This document shows positions 32,612 through 42,071 of a DNA stretch of 64,000 nt, piece by piece. The DNA comes from Amphibacillus sediminis NBRC 103570. Its GTDB lineage: Bacteria > Bacillota > Bacilli > Bacillales > Amphibacillaceae. Position 1 is the stretch's first letter. The number at the start of each line of letters is the position of its first letter. Where the stretch lies: the NCBI RefSeq assembly GCF_001552275.1, contig NZ_BCQW01000005.1, positions 90,314 through 154,313 on the forward strand. The letters are read 5' to 3'. The notes beneath the pieces are model-generated. The model saw only the letters and a program-made list of their open reading frames with translations. It did no database searches and had not been told where the DNA came from. The position numbers were made by a program, and so were the translations under genes.

Positions 32612-32818
32612 TCACCTCACAACATATCCTAGTTGCTCAACAACGTGCTTAATCTCTGTCGTATTTGTATGACTTGCATCAAAGGTTACTTTCACCTTAC
32701 CTGCATTAAACTTAACTTGAACAGACTCAACACCAGGTATACGTAGTATCCCTGACTCAATCTTTCTGACACAGCTTGGGCAGCTTAGCTGTTCTATAGA
32801 CAGTATCGTTGTTTCCAT
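32612..32818 (-). CDS. Heavy-metal-associated (HMA) domain protein
   Basis: 68-residue ferredoxin-like metal chaperone with the metal-binding CxxC in LSCPSCVRK (residues 11-19) and the fold markers GVESVQVKFNAGKVKVTF and EIKHVVEQLGY. It lies 50 bases before the P1B ATPase, which lacks its own N-terminal HMA domain, so the two probably act together as a split pump. The ATG has GGAGGGACTGCC upstream. Confidence 0.9.
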   Translation of the reverse strand: METTILSIEQLSCPSCVRKIESGILRIPGVESVQVKFNAGKVKVTFDASHTNTTEIKHVVEQLGYVVR

Positions 32819-32902
32819 TGGCAGTCCCTCCTTCTTCTTTGATTGTTTTAGTTTATCGAATAAAGTTTGAACAAAAATTGATCTCGGTCAATTTTTGGTT
32901 AA

Positions 32903-33072
32903 AATAGAATCGTCTTAGCGTATTTGCGTTATCGAGCTTCGCTCGATAACATCTGCGGCATCCGCCGGAGGCATTACTTTAACTTGATTCAGCTGGGGCT
33001 TGTATCCCGACTGAATAGAATAAATAGGGATTCATCTCTCCATTTATAGAAGTGGGAAACTTCTGCTGAATG
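32903..33072 (+). repeat. Repeat family A, copy A6 (nearly complete)
   Basis: CGTCTTAGCGTATTTGCG, GAGCTTCGCTC hairpin, GGCATCCGCCGGAGGC, TTCAGCTGGGG..CTGAATAG, and CATTTATAGAAGTGGGAAACTTC ending GAATGAAG. It fills much of the gap between the HMA gene and the M23 gene. The rest (33073-33336) contains a possible promoter for the M23 gene but no clear hairpin. Confidence 0.75.
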
Positions 33073-33336
33073 AAGGACAAATAATATTTAAGCATAATGA
33101 CTTTAACAATTTTTTATTTGTCCGAAATAAGAATGGACAGACTTTTACACATCAGTAAAGGTCCTTTTAAGGTGGAAGTCTTTGGATTTATAGGTTTTTA
33201 TATTTCAACTTGGTTACAAAATTGGACAATCTCTTGATTAAATTTAGGTATTTAAGTATGGTATTAGTGGACTAACACGATTTATCTCTATTTAAGTAAT
33301 ATTTAGTTGAAATGACAGGAAAGGAGCACAAGCTAA

Positions 33337-34257
33337 ATGAGGCTAAAGAAGAAGAAATTTAAACCAAGGATGCTCACCTTTACACTTGTTTCAAATAAAA
33401 CGAGTAATAAGATTAAACGGCTTTATTTTCCTCGATTCATACTTATACCTATCGTATTACTCGCTATTTCGCCGATTGTTCTCTTAATCTATCATTTGTC
33501 ATTAAACAGTTACTTAAAAATATCTAATCAATCTTTAACAGAACGGGTTGAGAACTTAAAAAATGATAAGGATGTTTTATTAGCAGAAGTTCAGGAGCTT
33601 GAAAGTGAACGCGACACGGTCTTAGAGCGTTATAGAGAATTAAACGAAATAGAAGAAAAGTTTCATCAATATATCATTGAATTACCAGACGAAGCACTGG
33701 GTGGTATTGAAATTCCTATCAATGATGAAGAGTTCGACGATCTCGACCTAGATGATACAGAGCTCATGATTAATTCAACAGTCTGGATCGATCGCTATCT
33801 TAATGCTTTAGACAATATTGAGCAGCTCGACCAAAACCTCCAATCGATTCCATTCGGCTGGCCAACTGAGCCCAATACGATTACCTCATCTTTTGGATCA
33901 CGCAATGATCCATTCAATCGATCAAAGGCTTTTCATTCAGGGATTGATGTTAGGGGGGCGATTGGTACCCCTATTTACACACCAGCAAATGGGGTCGTCA
34001 CCTTAGCCGAATCATCATATGGTGGATATGGTAAAACGATCAAGGTCGACCATGGCGGAAGATATGAAACACTCTTTGCCCATTTATCTGAAATTAATGT
34101 AGAAGTTGGCGACATAGTGGAAAAGGGAGATATCATAGGGGCAATCGGAAGTACCGGTCGAAGCACTGGACCGCACCTTCACTACGAAGTACTTAAAGAT
34201 GGAATCCCTGTAGATCCAGAGTATTACATAAATTTCTTCGCTACTGACCAAGAATAA
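33337..34257 (+). CDS. Membrane-anchored M23 (LytM) peptidase
   Basis: 306 residues: basic cytoplasmic N-terminus, one membrane segment (residues 31-52), a coiled coil (about 60-110), then an extracellular M23 domain (about 190-295). Zinc ligands are His and Asp in FHSGIDVRG and the HxH of GPHLHYEVL, with HGGRYETLFAHLS supplying a further His; all are present, so it should be an active cell-wall endopeptidase. GAAAGGAG precedes the ATG. Fifteen bases downstream begins a bactofilin gene; such pairs act in shaping the wall in other bacteria, for example CcmA with Csd1 in Helicobacter. Confidence 0.92.
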   Translation: MRLKKKKFKPRMLTFTLVSNKTSNKIKRLYFPRFILIPIVLLAISPIVLLIYHLSLNSYLKISNQSLTERVENLKNDKDVLLAEVQELESERDTVLERYRELNEIEEKFHQYIIELPDEALGGIEIPINDEEFDDLDLDDTELMINSTVWIDRYLNALDNIEQLDQNLQSIPFGWPTEPNTITSSFGSRNDPFNRSKAFHSGIDVRGAIGTPIYTPANGVVTLAESSYGGYGKTIKVDHGGRYETLFAHLSEINVEVGDIVEKGDIIGAIGSTGRSTGPHLHYEVLKDGIPVDPEYYINFFATDQE

Positions 34258-34272
34258 GAGAGGGTTTTTACT

Positions 34273-34671
34273 GTGATAAAAGGAAAAAAACAAGAAAAAG
34301 TAATTGATACGATTATTGGTAAGGATACCGTTATAGAAGGAAATTTAAAGCTACCAACTAGTATTCGAATTGATGGTAAAGTTTATGGTGAAATTGACTG
34401 TAAAGGAGACGTCTTTATTGGTAAGGATGGTTTTGTTGAGCCAACCATTCGAGCTAAGAACGTAGTTATCTCTGGAGAGGCAAAGGGAGAAATTCATACA
34501 TCTCAGAAAGTACACATCGATTCTAACGGCTCGGTATCAGGACACGTAACCTCAGCAGGTATCATTATTGAGGAAGGCGGTATGTTCAACGGAACAAGTA
34601 AGATTAATACTAGTAAAACGAAATCAAATAAACTGACAACAGAGCCGAGTAATCAAGAGTCTCTTAGCTAA
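34273..34671 (+). CDS. Bactofilin
   Basis: 132-residue polymer-forming cytoskeletal protein (bactofilin/CcmA family). The right-handed beta-helix repeats are visible as a run of short strands with Gly/Val/Ile periodicity: TVIEGNLKLP, IRIDGKVYGEIDCKGDVFIG, VVISGEAKGEIH, VHIDSNGSVSGHVTSAGIII. Disordered charged tails flank the core. It probably scaffolds the M23 peptidase encoded 15 bases upstream. The GTG start is preceded by GAGAGGGT. Confidence 0.93.
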   Translation: MIKGKKQEKVIDTIIGKDTVIEGNLKLPTSIRIDGKVYGEIDCKGDVFIGKDGFVEPTIRAKNVVISGEAKGEIHTSQKVHIDSNGSVSGHVTSAGIIIEEGGMFNGTSKINTSKTKSNKLTTEPSNQESLS

Positions 34672-34694
34672 TTAACTAAGAGCCAACCGCTTAA

Positions 34695-34728
34695 GCCATA
34701 ATCGTTAACACGATTATGGCCCTTTTTA
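34695..34728 (+). terminator. Terminator after the bactofilin gene
   Basis: GCCATAATCG-TTAACA-CGATTATGGC stem followed by CCTTTTTAAG. Confidence 0.82.
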
Positions 34729-34776
34729 AGTAATCAAGTTTTGTTCGTTCAATTTAACCTTCACCTACAATACATT

Positions 34777-34814
34777 AAATAGACCCTGATCTTCAAGTTG
34801 ATCAGGGTCTATTT
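34777..34814 (-). terminator. Terminator after the chemoreceptor gene
   Basis: AAATAGACCCTGAT / ATCAGGGTCTATTT, 14-bp stem with a 10-base loop, lying eight bases past the stop of the minus-strand chemoreceptor. Confidence 0.75.
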
Positions 34815-34821
34815 ATCTATA

Positions 34822-36510
34822 TTAGAGATTGATTTGGAAATGCCTTACTTCTTTAGTCAAATCCTCTGCAAGGCTTGCTAATGTGTTTGCACTACTTGAA
34901 ACTTCTTCCATCGCACTTAAGGATTGCTCTGATGATGCTGCTGTTTCCTCAATCCCAGCTGCCGATTGTTCAGAGATAGATGCAATTTCCTCTATCGATG
35001 TGTTAATGTGTGTGCTTTCCTGACTAATTTCAGTTAGGTGGCTTGACACATTTTCAATTCGTTTTACCATTTGTTCAATAGAATCATTAATATTATTAAA
35101 ATTTTCACCTGTTTTAGCCATTTGGACCGTACCTTGATTAACCTCTGTGTAACCCGACTCTAGTGTAGAGACTACTGTATCTGTTTCTGCTTGAATCCCA
35201 TTAATGATTGTCGTTATCTCCCGTACGGATTGAGACACATCCTCTGCTAGCTTTCTAACCTCATCAGCGACAACAGCAAAGCCTTTACCTTGATCACCTG
35301 CACGGGCTGCTTCGATTGCTGCATTCAGTGCTAGTAAGTTTGTTTGTTCAGCTATGTCCTGAATTACATCAACGAGCTTTGAAATTTCTTGCGAACGCTT
35401 GTCCAGACCCTCTACCTTACTTACAGCACTTTGTACAATACCATCAATAGTCAACATTTGCTGAAGGGATTGCTCCATCATTTGACGCCCTTCTTGTGTC
35501 ATATTAATAACAGATAGTGACTGGTCCGATACGTCTTTCGTATCATGATTGGCTTTGTTAACTCTTGTCAAAAAGATCTCCATTTTCTCTGCTAAGCTTG
35601 TTACAGTGGATGCTTGGGTTTCACCGCCAGTGGAAAGCTCTTGCATCGTTGAAGCAATCTGTTCACTACCTTGTTTCACTTCATTAGCTGACTGGTTTAA
35701 CTCCTCACTTGCACTTGATACACGATCAGTAGCCTCTGATACACTTTTAATCACATTTTGCAGATTGGCCTGCATCTGATTCGTTGCTTCTACCAACTCA
35801 CCAATTTCATCTTTTCGTTTAGTGACTAACGGTTCGCCAGTTAAGTTTCCATCTGCAATATCATGCATTTGTTTGGACAACTTACCCATCGGTCCACCGA
35901 TTCTCTGTCCCATGGTTATCCCTAGTCCAATAGCTACAATGACTGCCAAGCCTGAAAGTACTAGCGTAATCTGTTGATTTGTTAAATAGGTTTCATGAGC
36001 CTCGGTCTGGTATTGGCCCGCATTATCTAAATTCATTGTAATCAAATGAGATAAATCCTCTTCCATTGCATAAAAAAAATCGGCAGAAACCATCACGTTA
36101 GTTAAGGCTCTGTCATATTCACCGTTCGTTACAAGTTGGGCATTTTGTGAAAGCGATGCAACATATTTCTCCCAAGATGAGATCAGGCGATCATATATTT
36201 CACGCTCATCCGTATAAAGCTCGGCTTGCCCAAGCTCAGTTAATAGTGCACTCACTTCTTCAGCCTCGGTTAAGGCTTGATCAGCTCTAGTTGGGTCCTG
36301 CTCAACTATACTCGTAAGAATTTGGACCCTAGTACTTTCAGCAAGTTGTCCAACTTCAGCTAACTCTCCTAATGGCTGGAGACGATTATTATACATTTGT
36401 TCATTAAACTGATTGACCCTTGAAATTGCAAATAGTGACGTCATTGCAACGATGCCAAGCAAAACAACCACTACTAAATAAGAAACAATTAATTTTCCCC
36501 TAATTTTCAT
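34822..36510 (-). CDS. Methyl-accepting chemotaxis protein with 4-helix-bundle sensor
   Basis: 562-residue transmembrane chemoreceptor. Membrane segments lie near residues 8-30 and 180-203. The roughly 150-residue periplasmic-side region between them is all-helical (4HB_MCP-like). A HAMP domain follows (near 205-257), then the long signalling domain with the hairpin tip [20 protein letters not shown] and [11 protein letters not shown]. The ligand is unknown. A monocistronic gene with a terminator; the ATG has GGGGAAAGAG upstream. Its presence implies motility genes elsewhere. Confidence 0.94.
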   Translation of the reverse strand: MKIRGKLIVSYLVVVVLLGIVAMTSLFAISRVNQFNEQMYNNRLQPLGELAEVGQLAESTRVQILTSIVEQDPTRADQALTEAEEVSALLTELGQAELYTDEREIYDRLISSWEKYVASLSQNAQLVTNGEYDRALTNVMVSADFFYAMEEDLSHLITMNLDNAGQYQTEAHETYLTNQQITLVLSGLAVIVAIGLGITMGQRIGGPMGKLSKQMHDIADGNLTGEPLVTKRKDEIGELVEATNQMQANLQNVIKSVSEATDRVSSASEELNQSANEVKQGSEQIASTMQELSTGGETQASTVTSLAEKMEIFLTRVNKANHDTKDVSDQSLSVINMTQEGRQMMEQSLQQMLTIDGIVQSAVSKVEGLDKRSQEISKLVDVIQDIAEQTNLLALNAAIEAARAGDQGKGFAVVADEVRKLAEDVSQSVREITTIINGIQAETDTVVSTLESGYTEVNQGTVQMAKTGENFNNINDSIEQMVKRIENVSSHLTEISQESTHINTSIEEIASISEQSAAGIEETAASSEQSLSAMEEVSSSANTLASLAEDLTKEVRHFQINL

Positions 36511-36710
36511 CTCTTTCCCCTTCTTTCTCCTTCATTCGTCAAAATTCGCCAAAAAATTATCTTGATGCTCCTTGCTAAACACTTATGTTTATTTCTAAGT
36601 GATTTATGCTACACTTATTAATATCGGTTTACTTTGCATAATAGTTAGTTTTTTAAGTTAAAAATCTCAAAGTCAAGATTCCATATTTTATCAAACAGGA
36701 GATGATCTCT

Positions 36711-37559
36711 TTGTTTCACGATAGCCCAGCCACTTATATTAGTCATATAACACTCAAAGTCAGCGATCTCGAGCAAGCTAAGCAGTTCTATCAGTCTGTT
36801 CTTGGCTTAACAGCATTGACTCAGACAGAAAACAAAATAATTTTCACAACTGATGGTAAACAGGAACTTATTACCTTAAAATATGATCCAAGTTATCACC
36901 AAGCGAAAATGAAAACAACTGGACTTTATCACTTCGCTCTGCTTTTGCCATCAAGAGAAGATCTGGCTCGTTTTTTACGCCATTTAGTGATTAACGACAT
37001 TCCAATAGGTGCATCTGATCACTTAGTGAGTGAGGCGATATATTTTAATGATCCAGATGGGAATGGGATTGAAGTCTATGCCGATCGCCCCCCAGCTCAA
37101 TGGCACTGGCAGGAGGAACAAGTAAAAATGACCGTAGATCCCCTTAAAGCCGATGAATTAATTAAATTAGGTGAGACATTGCCTCAATGGGACCAAATAC
37201 CAGTCGGGACAAAGCTTGGCCATATCCATCTTCATGTCGATGATTTAAGCAAAGCTGAGCATTTCTATGTTAATGGACTAGGATTTAATGTTGTTAGTCG
37301 CTTAGGAAATCAAGCGCTATTTATCTCTACTGAGAACTATCACCATCATATTGGCTTGAATACGTGGAATGGGGTCGGGGCGCCCCCAGCCGAGCAGAAC
37401 CAAGTCGGACTAGATCAATTCTCAATACATTATCCAAGTACTCAAGTATTAGAAGAAGTCGTCAATCAGTTAACTCGTATCGGTGCGGATGTGACACGAG
37501 ATAACGATCAACTATGGTTATTAGATCCTGCTCAAAATAAAGTGAAACTTCATGCATAA
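36711..37559 (+). CDS. Two-domain VOC protein, catechol-2,3-dioxygenase-like (CatE-type)
   Basis: 282 residues with two vicinal-oxygen-chelate modules: ITLKVSDLEQAKQFYQSVLGL (N-terminal) and GHIHLHVDDLSKAEHFYVNGLGF (C-terminal, near 168). Metal ligands fit His in GHIHLHV, His in YHHHIGLN and Glu in the N- or C-terminal strand. The layout and length resemble Bacillus CatE/YfiE extradiol dioxygenases; the substrate is not shown. I prefer the TTG at 36711, nine bases past AGGAG, over the ATG at 36702 that abuts it. It stands alone and converges on the lactate-oxidase-like gene. Confidence 0.86.
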   Translation: MFHDSPATYISHITLKVSDLEQAKQFYQSVLGLTALTQTENKIIFTTDGKQELITLKYDPSYHQAKMKTTGLYHFALLLPSREDLARFLRHLVINDIPIGASDHLVSEAIYFNDPDGNGIEVYADRPPAQWHWQEEQVKMTVDPLKADELIKLGETLPQWDQIPVGTKLGHIHLHVDDLSKAEHFYVNGLGFNVVSRLGNQALFISTENYHHHIGLNTWNGVGAPPAEQNQVGLDQFSIHYPSTQVLEEVVNQLTRIGADVTRDNDQLWLLDPAQNKVKLHA

Positions 37560-37618
37560 GTGACTTAATCAGACCAGTTGTCCATTTTAATTCTAATAAG
37601 CAAAAGCTCAGCAGTAAA

Positions 37619-37651
37619 AAACGGATTGATCGGCTAGTGATCAATCCGTTT
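37619..37651. terminator. Bidirectional terminator between convergent genes
   Basis: AAACGGATTGATC / GATCAATCCGTTT stem with a 7-base loop. The stop codon of the minus-strand oxidase (37634-37636) is inside the loop; an A5 run lies to the left and T-rich sequence to the right. Confidence 0.78.
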
Positions 37652-38761
37652 AATGTATTGTCGATTTAATTGTTGAATAGATTGCACTCCCGCTATGGCT
37701 AAACCGACGTCCAAATCCTTTTTCAATCGTTCTAGTACAGCAGTAACTCCTGCTTCACCTTCAATTAATCCGTAGACATATGGGCGACCAAGTAATACCG
37801 CATCGGCCCCTAAAGCAAAAGCTTTTAGTATATCTGTAGCTCTCCTAATTCCTCCATCAACTAATAGGGTAAGCTGATTGCCAACAACTTCGGCAATAGC
37901 TGGTAGTGCATCCAAGCCAGTTATTACCCCATCAAGCTGACGTCCCCCATGATTAGACACGATTAGCCCATCAACTTGTTCATTAACAGCTTTCTTCGCA
38001 TCTTCGACATGGGTAATGCCCTTTAAAATAATCGGTAAGTCAGTTTGTTCACGTAGCCATGCAATATGATTCCAAGTTAAATTTTGTTTGAATAAAATAG
38101 CTTGAATTGCCTTAATTAATTCAGCTTCGTTTAATAAACCTTCTGGGTTATACTTATCTTGAAAAACTGGATCAGTCAAAAAATTAGCTATCCCAGCTCC
38201 CGATTGCATCGGAAAATATTGATGTGTTAAATCAACTTCGCGCCAACCTAGAAAAGGTGTATCTACTGTAACAACGATCCCCGCATAGCCAGCTTGCTCA
38301 GCACGTTGAATAAAACTAGCGGCCAACTGGTCATCATTTGGCCAATAAAGCTGGAAGTAACAAGGAACATCTTCCATAATCATTGCAATTTCCTCAATTG
38401 AAGCAGAGGATACGGTACTTGCAATATAAGGCACTCGATTTAACCGTGCACTCCGAGCTGAAGCCCGTTCACCCTCTGGATGAACAATGGCTTGAAAACC
38501 TACTGGAGCTAAAAGAAAAGGTGATTCTAGCTGTTGATTAAATAATTCAGTCGTGGTATCTCGTACTGATACATCCGCTAAAACACGAGGAATGAGGGTC
38601 CAATTCTCAAAAGCTTGCTCATTATGGCGTAAGGTAACTTGATTACCCGAACCACTTTGAATATAGCCAAAGGGTCCAGGCCCTAGCCTTTGCTTTGCCA
38701 GCTCTTCCCAATCTCGGTATGAAAATGGATATGGCGTTTGATCTGATACTTTTTGACTCAT
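37634..38761 (-). CDS. FMN-dependent alpha-hydroxy-acid oxidase (lactate oxidase-like)
   Basis: 375-residue FMN TIM-barrel enzyme of the lactate oxidase/glycolate oxidase family, expected to oxidise lactate or another 2-hydroxy acid. Seen: [30 protein letters not shown] (substrate tyrosine region), [12 protein letters not shown], the active-site His and Arg in [10 protein letters not shown], and the FMN-phosphate loop [21 protein letters not shown]. The ATG at 38759-38761 is preceded by GAGAGGT; an apparent 32-codon extension upstream is only translation of repeat A7. An oxidase would generate hydrogen peroxide, which AhpCF (55632-57739) could remove; this link is inference. Confidence 0.9.
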   Translation of the reverse strand: MSQKVSDQTPYPFSYRDWEELAKQRLGPGPFGYIQSGSGNQVTLRHNEQAFENWTLIPRVLADVSVRDTTTELFNQQLESPFLLAPVGFQAIVHPEGERASARSARLNRVPYIASTVSSASIEEIAMIMEDVPCYFQLYWPNDDQLAASFIQRAEQAGYAGIVVTVDTPFLGWREVDLTHQYFPMQSGAGIANFLTDPVFQDKYNPEGLLNEAELIKAIQAILFKQNLTWNHIAWLREQTDLPIILKGITHVEDAKKAVNEQVDGLIVSNHGGRQLDGVITGLDALPAIAEVVGNQLTLLVDGGIRRATDILKAFALGADAVLLGRPYVYGLIEGEAGVTAVLERLKKDLDVGLAIAGVQSIQQLNRQYIKRIDH

Positions 38762-38785
38762 TAATAGGTCAACCTCTCTATCATA

Positions 38786-39187
38786 TGTGCCTTGGCGTAT
38801 TTGTGCCCAGATTTTTTCGAGCTTCCTTGATAAATTTCCGCTGAAAATCGGTGACATCCGCCGGAGGCTTTAACTTTATCGCCGTGTAACTGGCTGGGGC
38901 TGCGATTACTCGCCCCATCAAAGGGCCTCCCACTTCAAAGAAATAAGAGAGCAAGTCACTTCTAAGTGGGAGATCCAACAGCCAGTAACGGCCCGATTGG
39001 TTCAACTAACGTTCAGTGAGAGAGAGGACGCTGACTAAGTTCACGACATCGTGTCTCAACATCCTATGCACACCCACTGGACGAAGTTTCACTTGATTTA
39101 GCCGGGGTTTGTACCCCCCATTGAATGGAATACATATTCGCATTCATCTCACCCTTTTAGAAGGGAGACTTATACCGAATGAAGTTA
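38786..39187 (+). repeat. Repeat family A, copy A7, split by repeat B4
   Basis: Left part 38786-38877 (GTGCCTTGGCGTATTTGTGC through GCCGGAGGCTTTAACTT) and right part 39095-39187 (GATTTAGCCGGGGTTTG through GAATGAAGTTAA), separated by a reverse B copy. Rejoined, the two parts give a normal A repeat. The TTA of its last bases is the stop codon of metI on the minus strand. Confidence 0.78.
38878..39094 (-). repeat. Repeat family B, copy B4, inserted in A7
   Basis: Reverse copy of about 217 bp (from ATCGCCGTGTAACTGGC to GACGAAGTTTCACTT) with small internal deletions. ACTT occurs at both edges. The insertion point is inside the CTTTAACTTGATT segment of family A. Confidence 0.78.
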
Positions 39188-39856
39188 ATCCTTTTTCGCT
39201 CGTGATGCTAATATATTGCCGATCGTTTGAATCACTTGAATGATGATAACCAAAATAATGATCGTTACATACATCACCTCTGGCTCATAACGCAAGTGCC
39301 CAAAGCGATATGCGACATCGCCTAAGCCACCAGCACCAACTAATCCAGCCATAGCTGTTGCACCAATTAGGCCAATCACTGCAATCGTAATTCCTAAAAT
39401 AATAGATGGTCGGGCCTCTCGGACCATCACATGCCAGATAATATCTTTCGTCTTGATACCCATGGCTTCATATGCTTCTAAAACACCTTTATCAACCTCA
39501 AGCAATGCAGATTCCATTAAGCGCGCAATATAAGGAGCGGTATAGACAACTAGTGGCACTATAACACCACGAACTCCCATCGATGTTCCGACAACTAAAC
39601 GAGTAAACGGTAAGAGAGCAAATAATAAAATAATAAATGGAATAGATCGAATGACATTGATAAAAATATTAAGGGTTCGATAAAGATACTTGTTGTCAAA
39701 ACTTTTATTAGGTCTAGTAATAACAAGTAGAATTCCCAAGGGTAAACCAATAATAATAGAGATCAATAAAGAGATTGTCACCATTTGGAAAGTCGCTAAA
39801 GTAGACTCCCAAATAAGTCCACCCCAGCGATCAAACACCTCATTGAAATTAGCCAT
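39185..39856 (-). CDS. metI: Methionine ABC transporter permease
   Basis: 223-residue membrane protein with five hydrophobic segments. MetI/MetP-type features are TLATFQMVTISLLISIIIGLPLG, RSIPFIILLFALLPFTR and the ABC-contact loop EAYEAMGIKTKDIIWHVMVREARPSI. It partners MetN and MetQ to import methionine. Its start overlaps metN by eight bases. The stop codon falls in the terminal GAAGTTAA of repeat A7, so the repeat inserted exactly at the 3' end or supplied the stop. Confidence 0.94.
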   Translation of the reverse strand: MANFNEVFDRWGGLIWESTLATFQMVTISLLISIIIGLPLGILLVITRPNKSFDNKYLYRTLNIFINVIRSIPFIILLFALLPFTRLVVGTSMGVRGVIVPLVVYTAPYIARLMESALLEVDKGVLEAYEAMGIKTKDIIWHVMVREARPSIILGITIAVIGLIGATAMAGLVGAGGLGDVAYRFGHLRYEPEVMYVTIIILVIIIQVIQTIGNILASRAKKD

Positions 39857-40868
39857 TATGCTTCACCTCACTTACCTGTACACCTTGTTCCCTCAAATAG
39901 TTGAGCGCCTTATCCGTTTCTACTTTTGCTCCTTTAATATGAGCAATTAACTTACCAAAGGGCTGGTCCTTAAGCTGAACAATGTTTCCTGATAGAATGT
40001 TAGTGTGAATGTCGAACTGTTTCGAAAGCATAGATAAAGCTGGCTGATCAGCCGAAGGGCCGACAAAGGTTAGCTGAATAATCGGGCCCTGCTTTTCAAG
40101 CTCTGTTATAATCTCAATTGGAATGTCACTTGGAAAAATACTACTGACAAATTTTTCAGTGGTCGTATTTTCTGGATGAGTATAAATGTCAATCACATGA
40201 CCTTGCTCAATGATTTGGCCATTCTCCATCACTGCTACACGATCACAAATCTTTTGGATGACATGCATCTCATGAGTGATAAGTAAAATAGTAATCCCCA
40301 ACTCCCGATTAATTTTGAGCAGAAGTGACAAAATAGAGTCCGTTGTCTCAGGGTCAAGTGCACTCGTTGCCTCGTCACTAAGCAATACCTCAGGCTCGTG
40401 TGATAACGCTCTTGCAATCGCAACGCGTTGCTTCTGTCCACCCGACAATTGATTTGGAAACACGGCTTTTTTATCAGACAGACCTACGATCGCTAAATAT
40501 TTTTCCACCTTTTCCTTAATCTGATCAGCCGGAACACCGGTTAATTTAAGCGGAATGGCAATATTATCATAAACCGTCGCTGTTTTTAAGAGGTTAAACC
40601 CTTGAAAAATCATGCCAATATTTTGTCGTGCAGCTCTTAGCTGCTCCACCGTCATCTGCCCTAAATCCTTACCATTAACGATAACCTGGCCAGAGCTTGG
40701 CTTTTCCAGAAAATTGACACAACGGACAAGGGTACTTTTGCCCGCTCCACTATAGCCAATTACACCAAATATCTCACCTTTGTTCACTTGAAGGCTGACA
40801 TCATTTAACGCCACGACCTGTTGATGCTTTGATTCAAATGTTTTCGATACATGTTTTAACTCAATCAT
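39849..40868 (-). CDS. metN: Methionine ABC transporter ATP-binding protein
   Basis: 339-residue ATPase: Walker A GYSGAGKST, signature LSGGQKQRVAIARAL, Walker B VLLSDEATSALDPET, H-loop LLITHEMH, and a C-terminal NIL domain (residues about 260-339) that senses methionine in MetN proteins. I start at the ATG at 40866-40868 (MIELKHVSKTF), the normal family start. A longer in-frame reading would overlap metQ. It is the second gene of metQ-metN-metI under the SAM-I riboswitch. Confidence 0.95.
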   Translation of the reverse strand: MIELKHVSKTFESKHQQVVALNDVSLQVNKGEIFGVIGYSGAGKSTLVRCVNFLEKPSSGQVIVNGKDLGQMTVEQLRAARQNIGMIFQGFNLLKTATVYDNIAIPLKLTGVPADQIKEKVEKYLAIVGLSDKKAVFPNQLSGGQKQRVAIARALSHEPEVLLSDEATSALDPETTDSILSLLLKINRELGITILLITHEMHVIQKICDRVAVMENGQIIEQGHVIDIYTHPENTTTEKFVSSIFPSDIPIEIITELEKQGPIIQLTFVGPSADQPALSMLSKQFDIHTNILSGNIVQLKDQPFGKLIAHIKGAKVETDKALNYLREQGVQVSEVKHNG

Positions 40869-40905
40869 AATTATCCGACTCCCAACGTGATAACCCCATT
40901 CATTC

Positions 40906-41712
40906 TTACCAGGATGGTACAACCGACCCTTCAAACGTGTCTTCAATGAATTGCTTGATTTCATCAGAGTGATATAAGCCAATTAGTTTCTCAATCACTG
41001 GATCATCCTTATTTTCTTCACGTACAACTAATAGGTTGACCCATGGTGAATCACCGGGCTCAATATAAATAGAATCCTGGGTAGGTACAAATCCATGCTC
41101 AATCGCAAAATTTGTATTGATAGCGGCGGCTGCCAATTCCTCTAACTGACGAGGAATTTGTGACGCTTCAAGTTCAATAAAATCAAGATCAAGTGGATTT
41201 TCTTCGATATCAAGAACGGTTGCTGATGCCCCTACACCTTCAGCTAGAGTAATTAAACCAGCATCCTCAAACAACATCAGTGCTCTTGCACCATTAGTTG
41301 GATCATTCGGAAGGGCAACAGAGTCCCCTGGTTGTAGCTCTGATACATCTTCAATTGCTGTTGAGTAAATCCCCATCGGGAAGTTTACCGTTGTTGCCAC
41401 ATCGACAATATCTAGACCACGGTCTTCTTTAAAGTCATCAAGAAATGGCTTGTGCTGATAGCTATTGGCATCGATCTCACCTTCGGCTAGTGCTGTATTC
41501 GGTATAACATACTCTGTAAACACTTCAACATTAAGTGTTAAACCCTCGGCTTCGGCAAGTTCAGCGACTTTTTCAATAATTTGCTCATGCGGACCAGCTG
41601 TCACGCCTATTGTTATTTCATCTTCCGGTAACGCTTCCCCTGTACCATTGCCACAGGCAACCAGCGCAAGTAGTGTAGCTGTTACAAAAATTAACCCCAA
41701 TATCTTTTTCAT
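40906..41712 (-). CDS. metQ: Methionine-binding lipoprotein
   Basis: 268-residue NLPA-family lipoprotein. The signal peptide MKKILGLIFVTATLLALVAC ends in a lipobox with Cys20. ITIGVTAGPHEQIIEKV, ANSYQHKPFLDDF and VALPNDPTNGARALMLFEDAGLI are strong MetQ marks. It delivers methionine to MetI-MetN. The ATG has AGGAGGAAAT upstream, and expression is governed by the riboswitch at 41862-42024. Confidence 0.95.
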   Translation of the reverse strand: MKKILGLIFVTATLLALVACGNGTGEALPEDEITIGVTAGPHEQIIEKVAELAEAEGLTLNVEVFTEYVIPNTALAEGEIDANSYQHKPFLDDFKEDRGLDIVDVATTVNFPMGIYSTAIEDVSELQPGDSVALPNDPTNGARALMLFEDAGLITLAEGVGASATVLDIEENPLDLDFIELEASQIPRQLEELAAAAINTNFAIEHGFVPTQDSIYIEPGDSPWVNLLVVREENKDDPVIEKLIGLYHSDEIKQFIEDTFEGSVVPSW

Positions 41713-41776
41713 TATGATTTCCTCCTTATGTTTAACGAATCACTTTTTCAACTTATTGATTACATCATAGAAAAAC

Positions 41777-41867
41777 TTAGCTTGTCATCATGTTCTATGG
41801 TGAAAGGCTTCGTTTTTCTTATCCTTTGATCTGATAGAAAAGCTATCCTTTCTTAATGTGTAAAAAA
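41777..41867. repeat. Repeat family C, copy C2, in the metQ leader
   Basis: Ungapped counterpart of 24886-24976. It lies between the riboswitch terminator and the metQ ribosome site, so it is part of the read-through mRNA. Its edge at 41862-41867 overlaps the T-run of the terminator. Confidence 0.58.
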
Positions 41868-42024
41868 GCCCCTTCTTAATCCATGATAAGAAGAGGCTTG
41901 CATACTATCAGACTACTCTTCTTATCTTTCAAGCTTTACTAGCTTGCTGGAATTGGCACAGGGACCATAGGTCTGTTGCCGAGGCTTCAAAGGGCCAGTC
42001 CCTCCACCTCTCTGGATAAGAAAC
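41862..42024 (-). promoter_or_regulatory. SAM-I (S-box) riboswitch with terminator
   Basis: On the minus strand the aptamer opens with TTCTTATCCAGAGAGGTGGA and continues with GGGACTGGCCC, GAAGCCTCGGCAACAG, GTGCCAATTCCAGCAAG and the closing GAAAGATAAGAAG (41918-42024). It ends with a terminator AAGCCTCTTCTTATC / GATTAAGAAGGGGCTT followed by TTTTTT (41862-41899). The 3' closing strand overlaps the terminator arm, as in other S-boxes. SAM binding should turn off metQ-metN-metI. Confidence 0.95.
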
Positions 42025-42071
42025 GATCATTCGTTATTCAATATTGTGTTTTTAACTTTACAACGGGACAG

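Noticed and set aside
38762..38857. N-terminal extension of the lactate-oxidase-like protein
   Set aside because: The 32 codons are antisense reading of repeat A7; the family start at 38761 has its own ribosome site.
40869..40982. N-terminal extension of MetN
   Set aside because: It would overlap metQ by more than 70 bases; MIELKHVSKTF is the standard MetN start.
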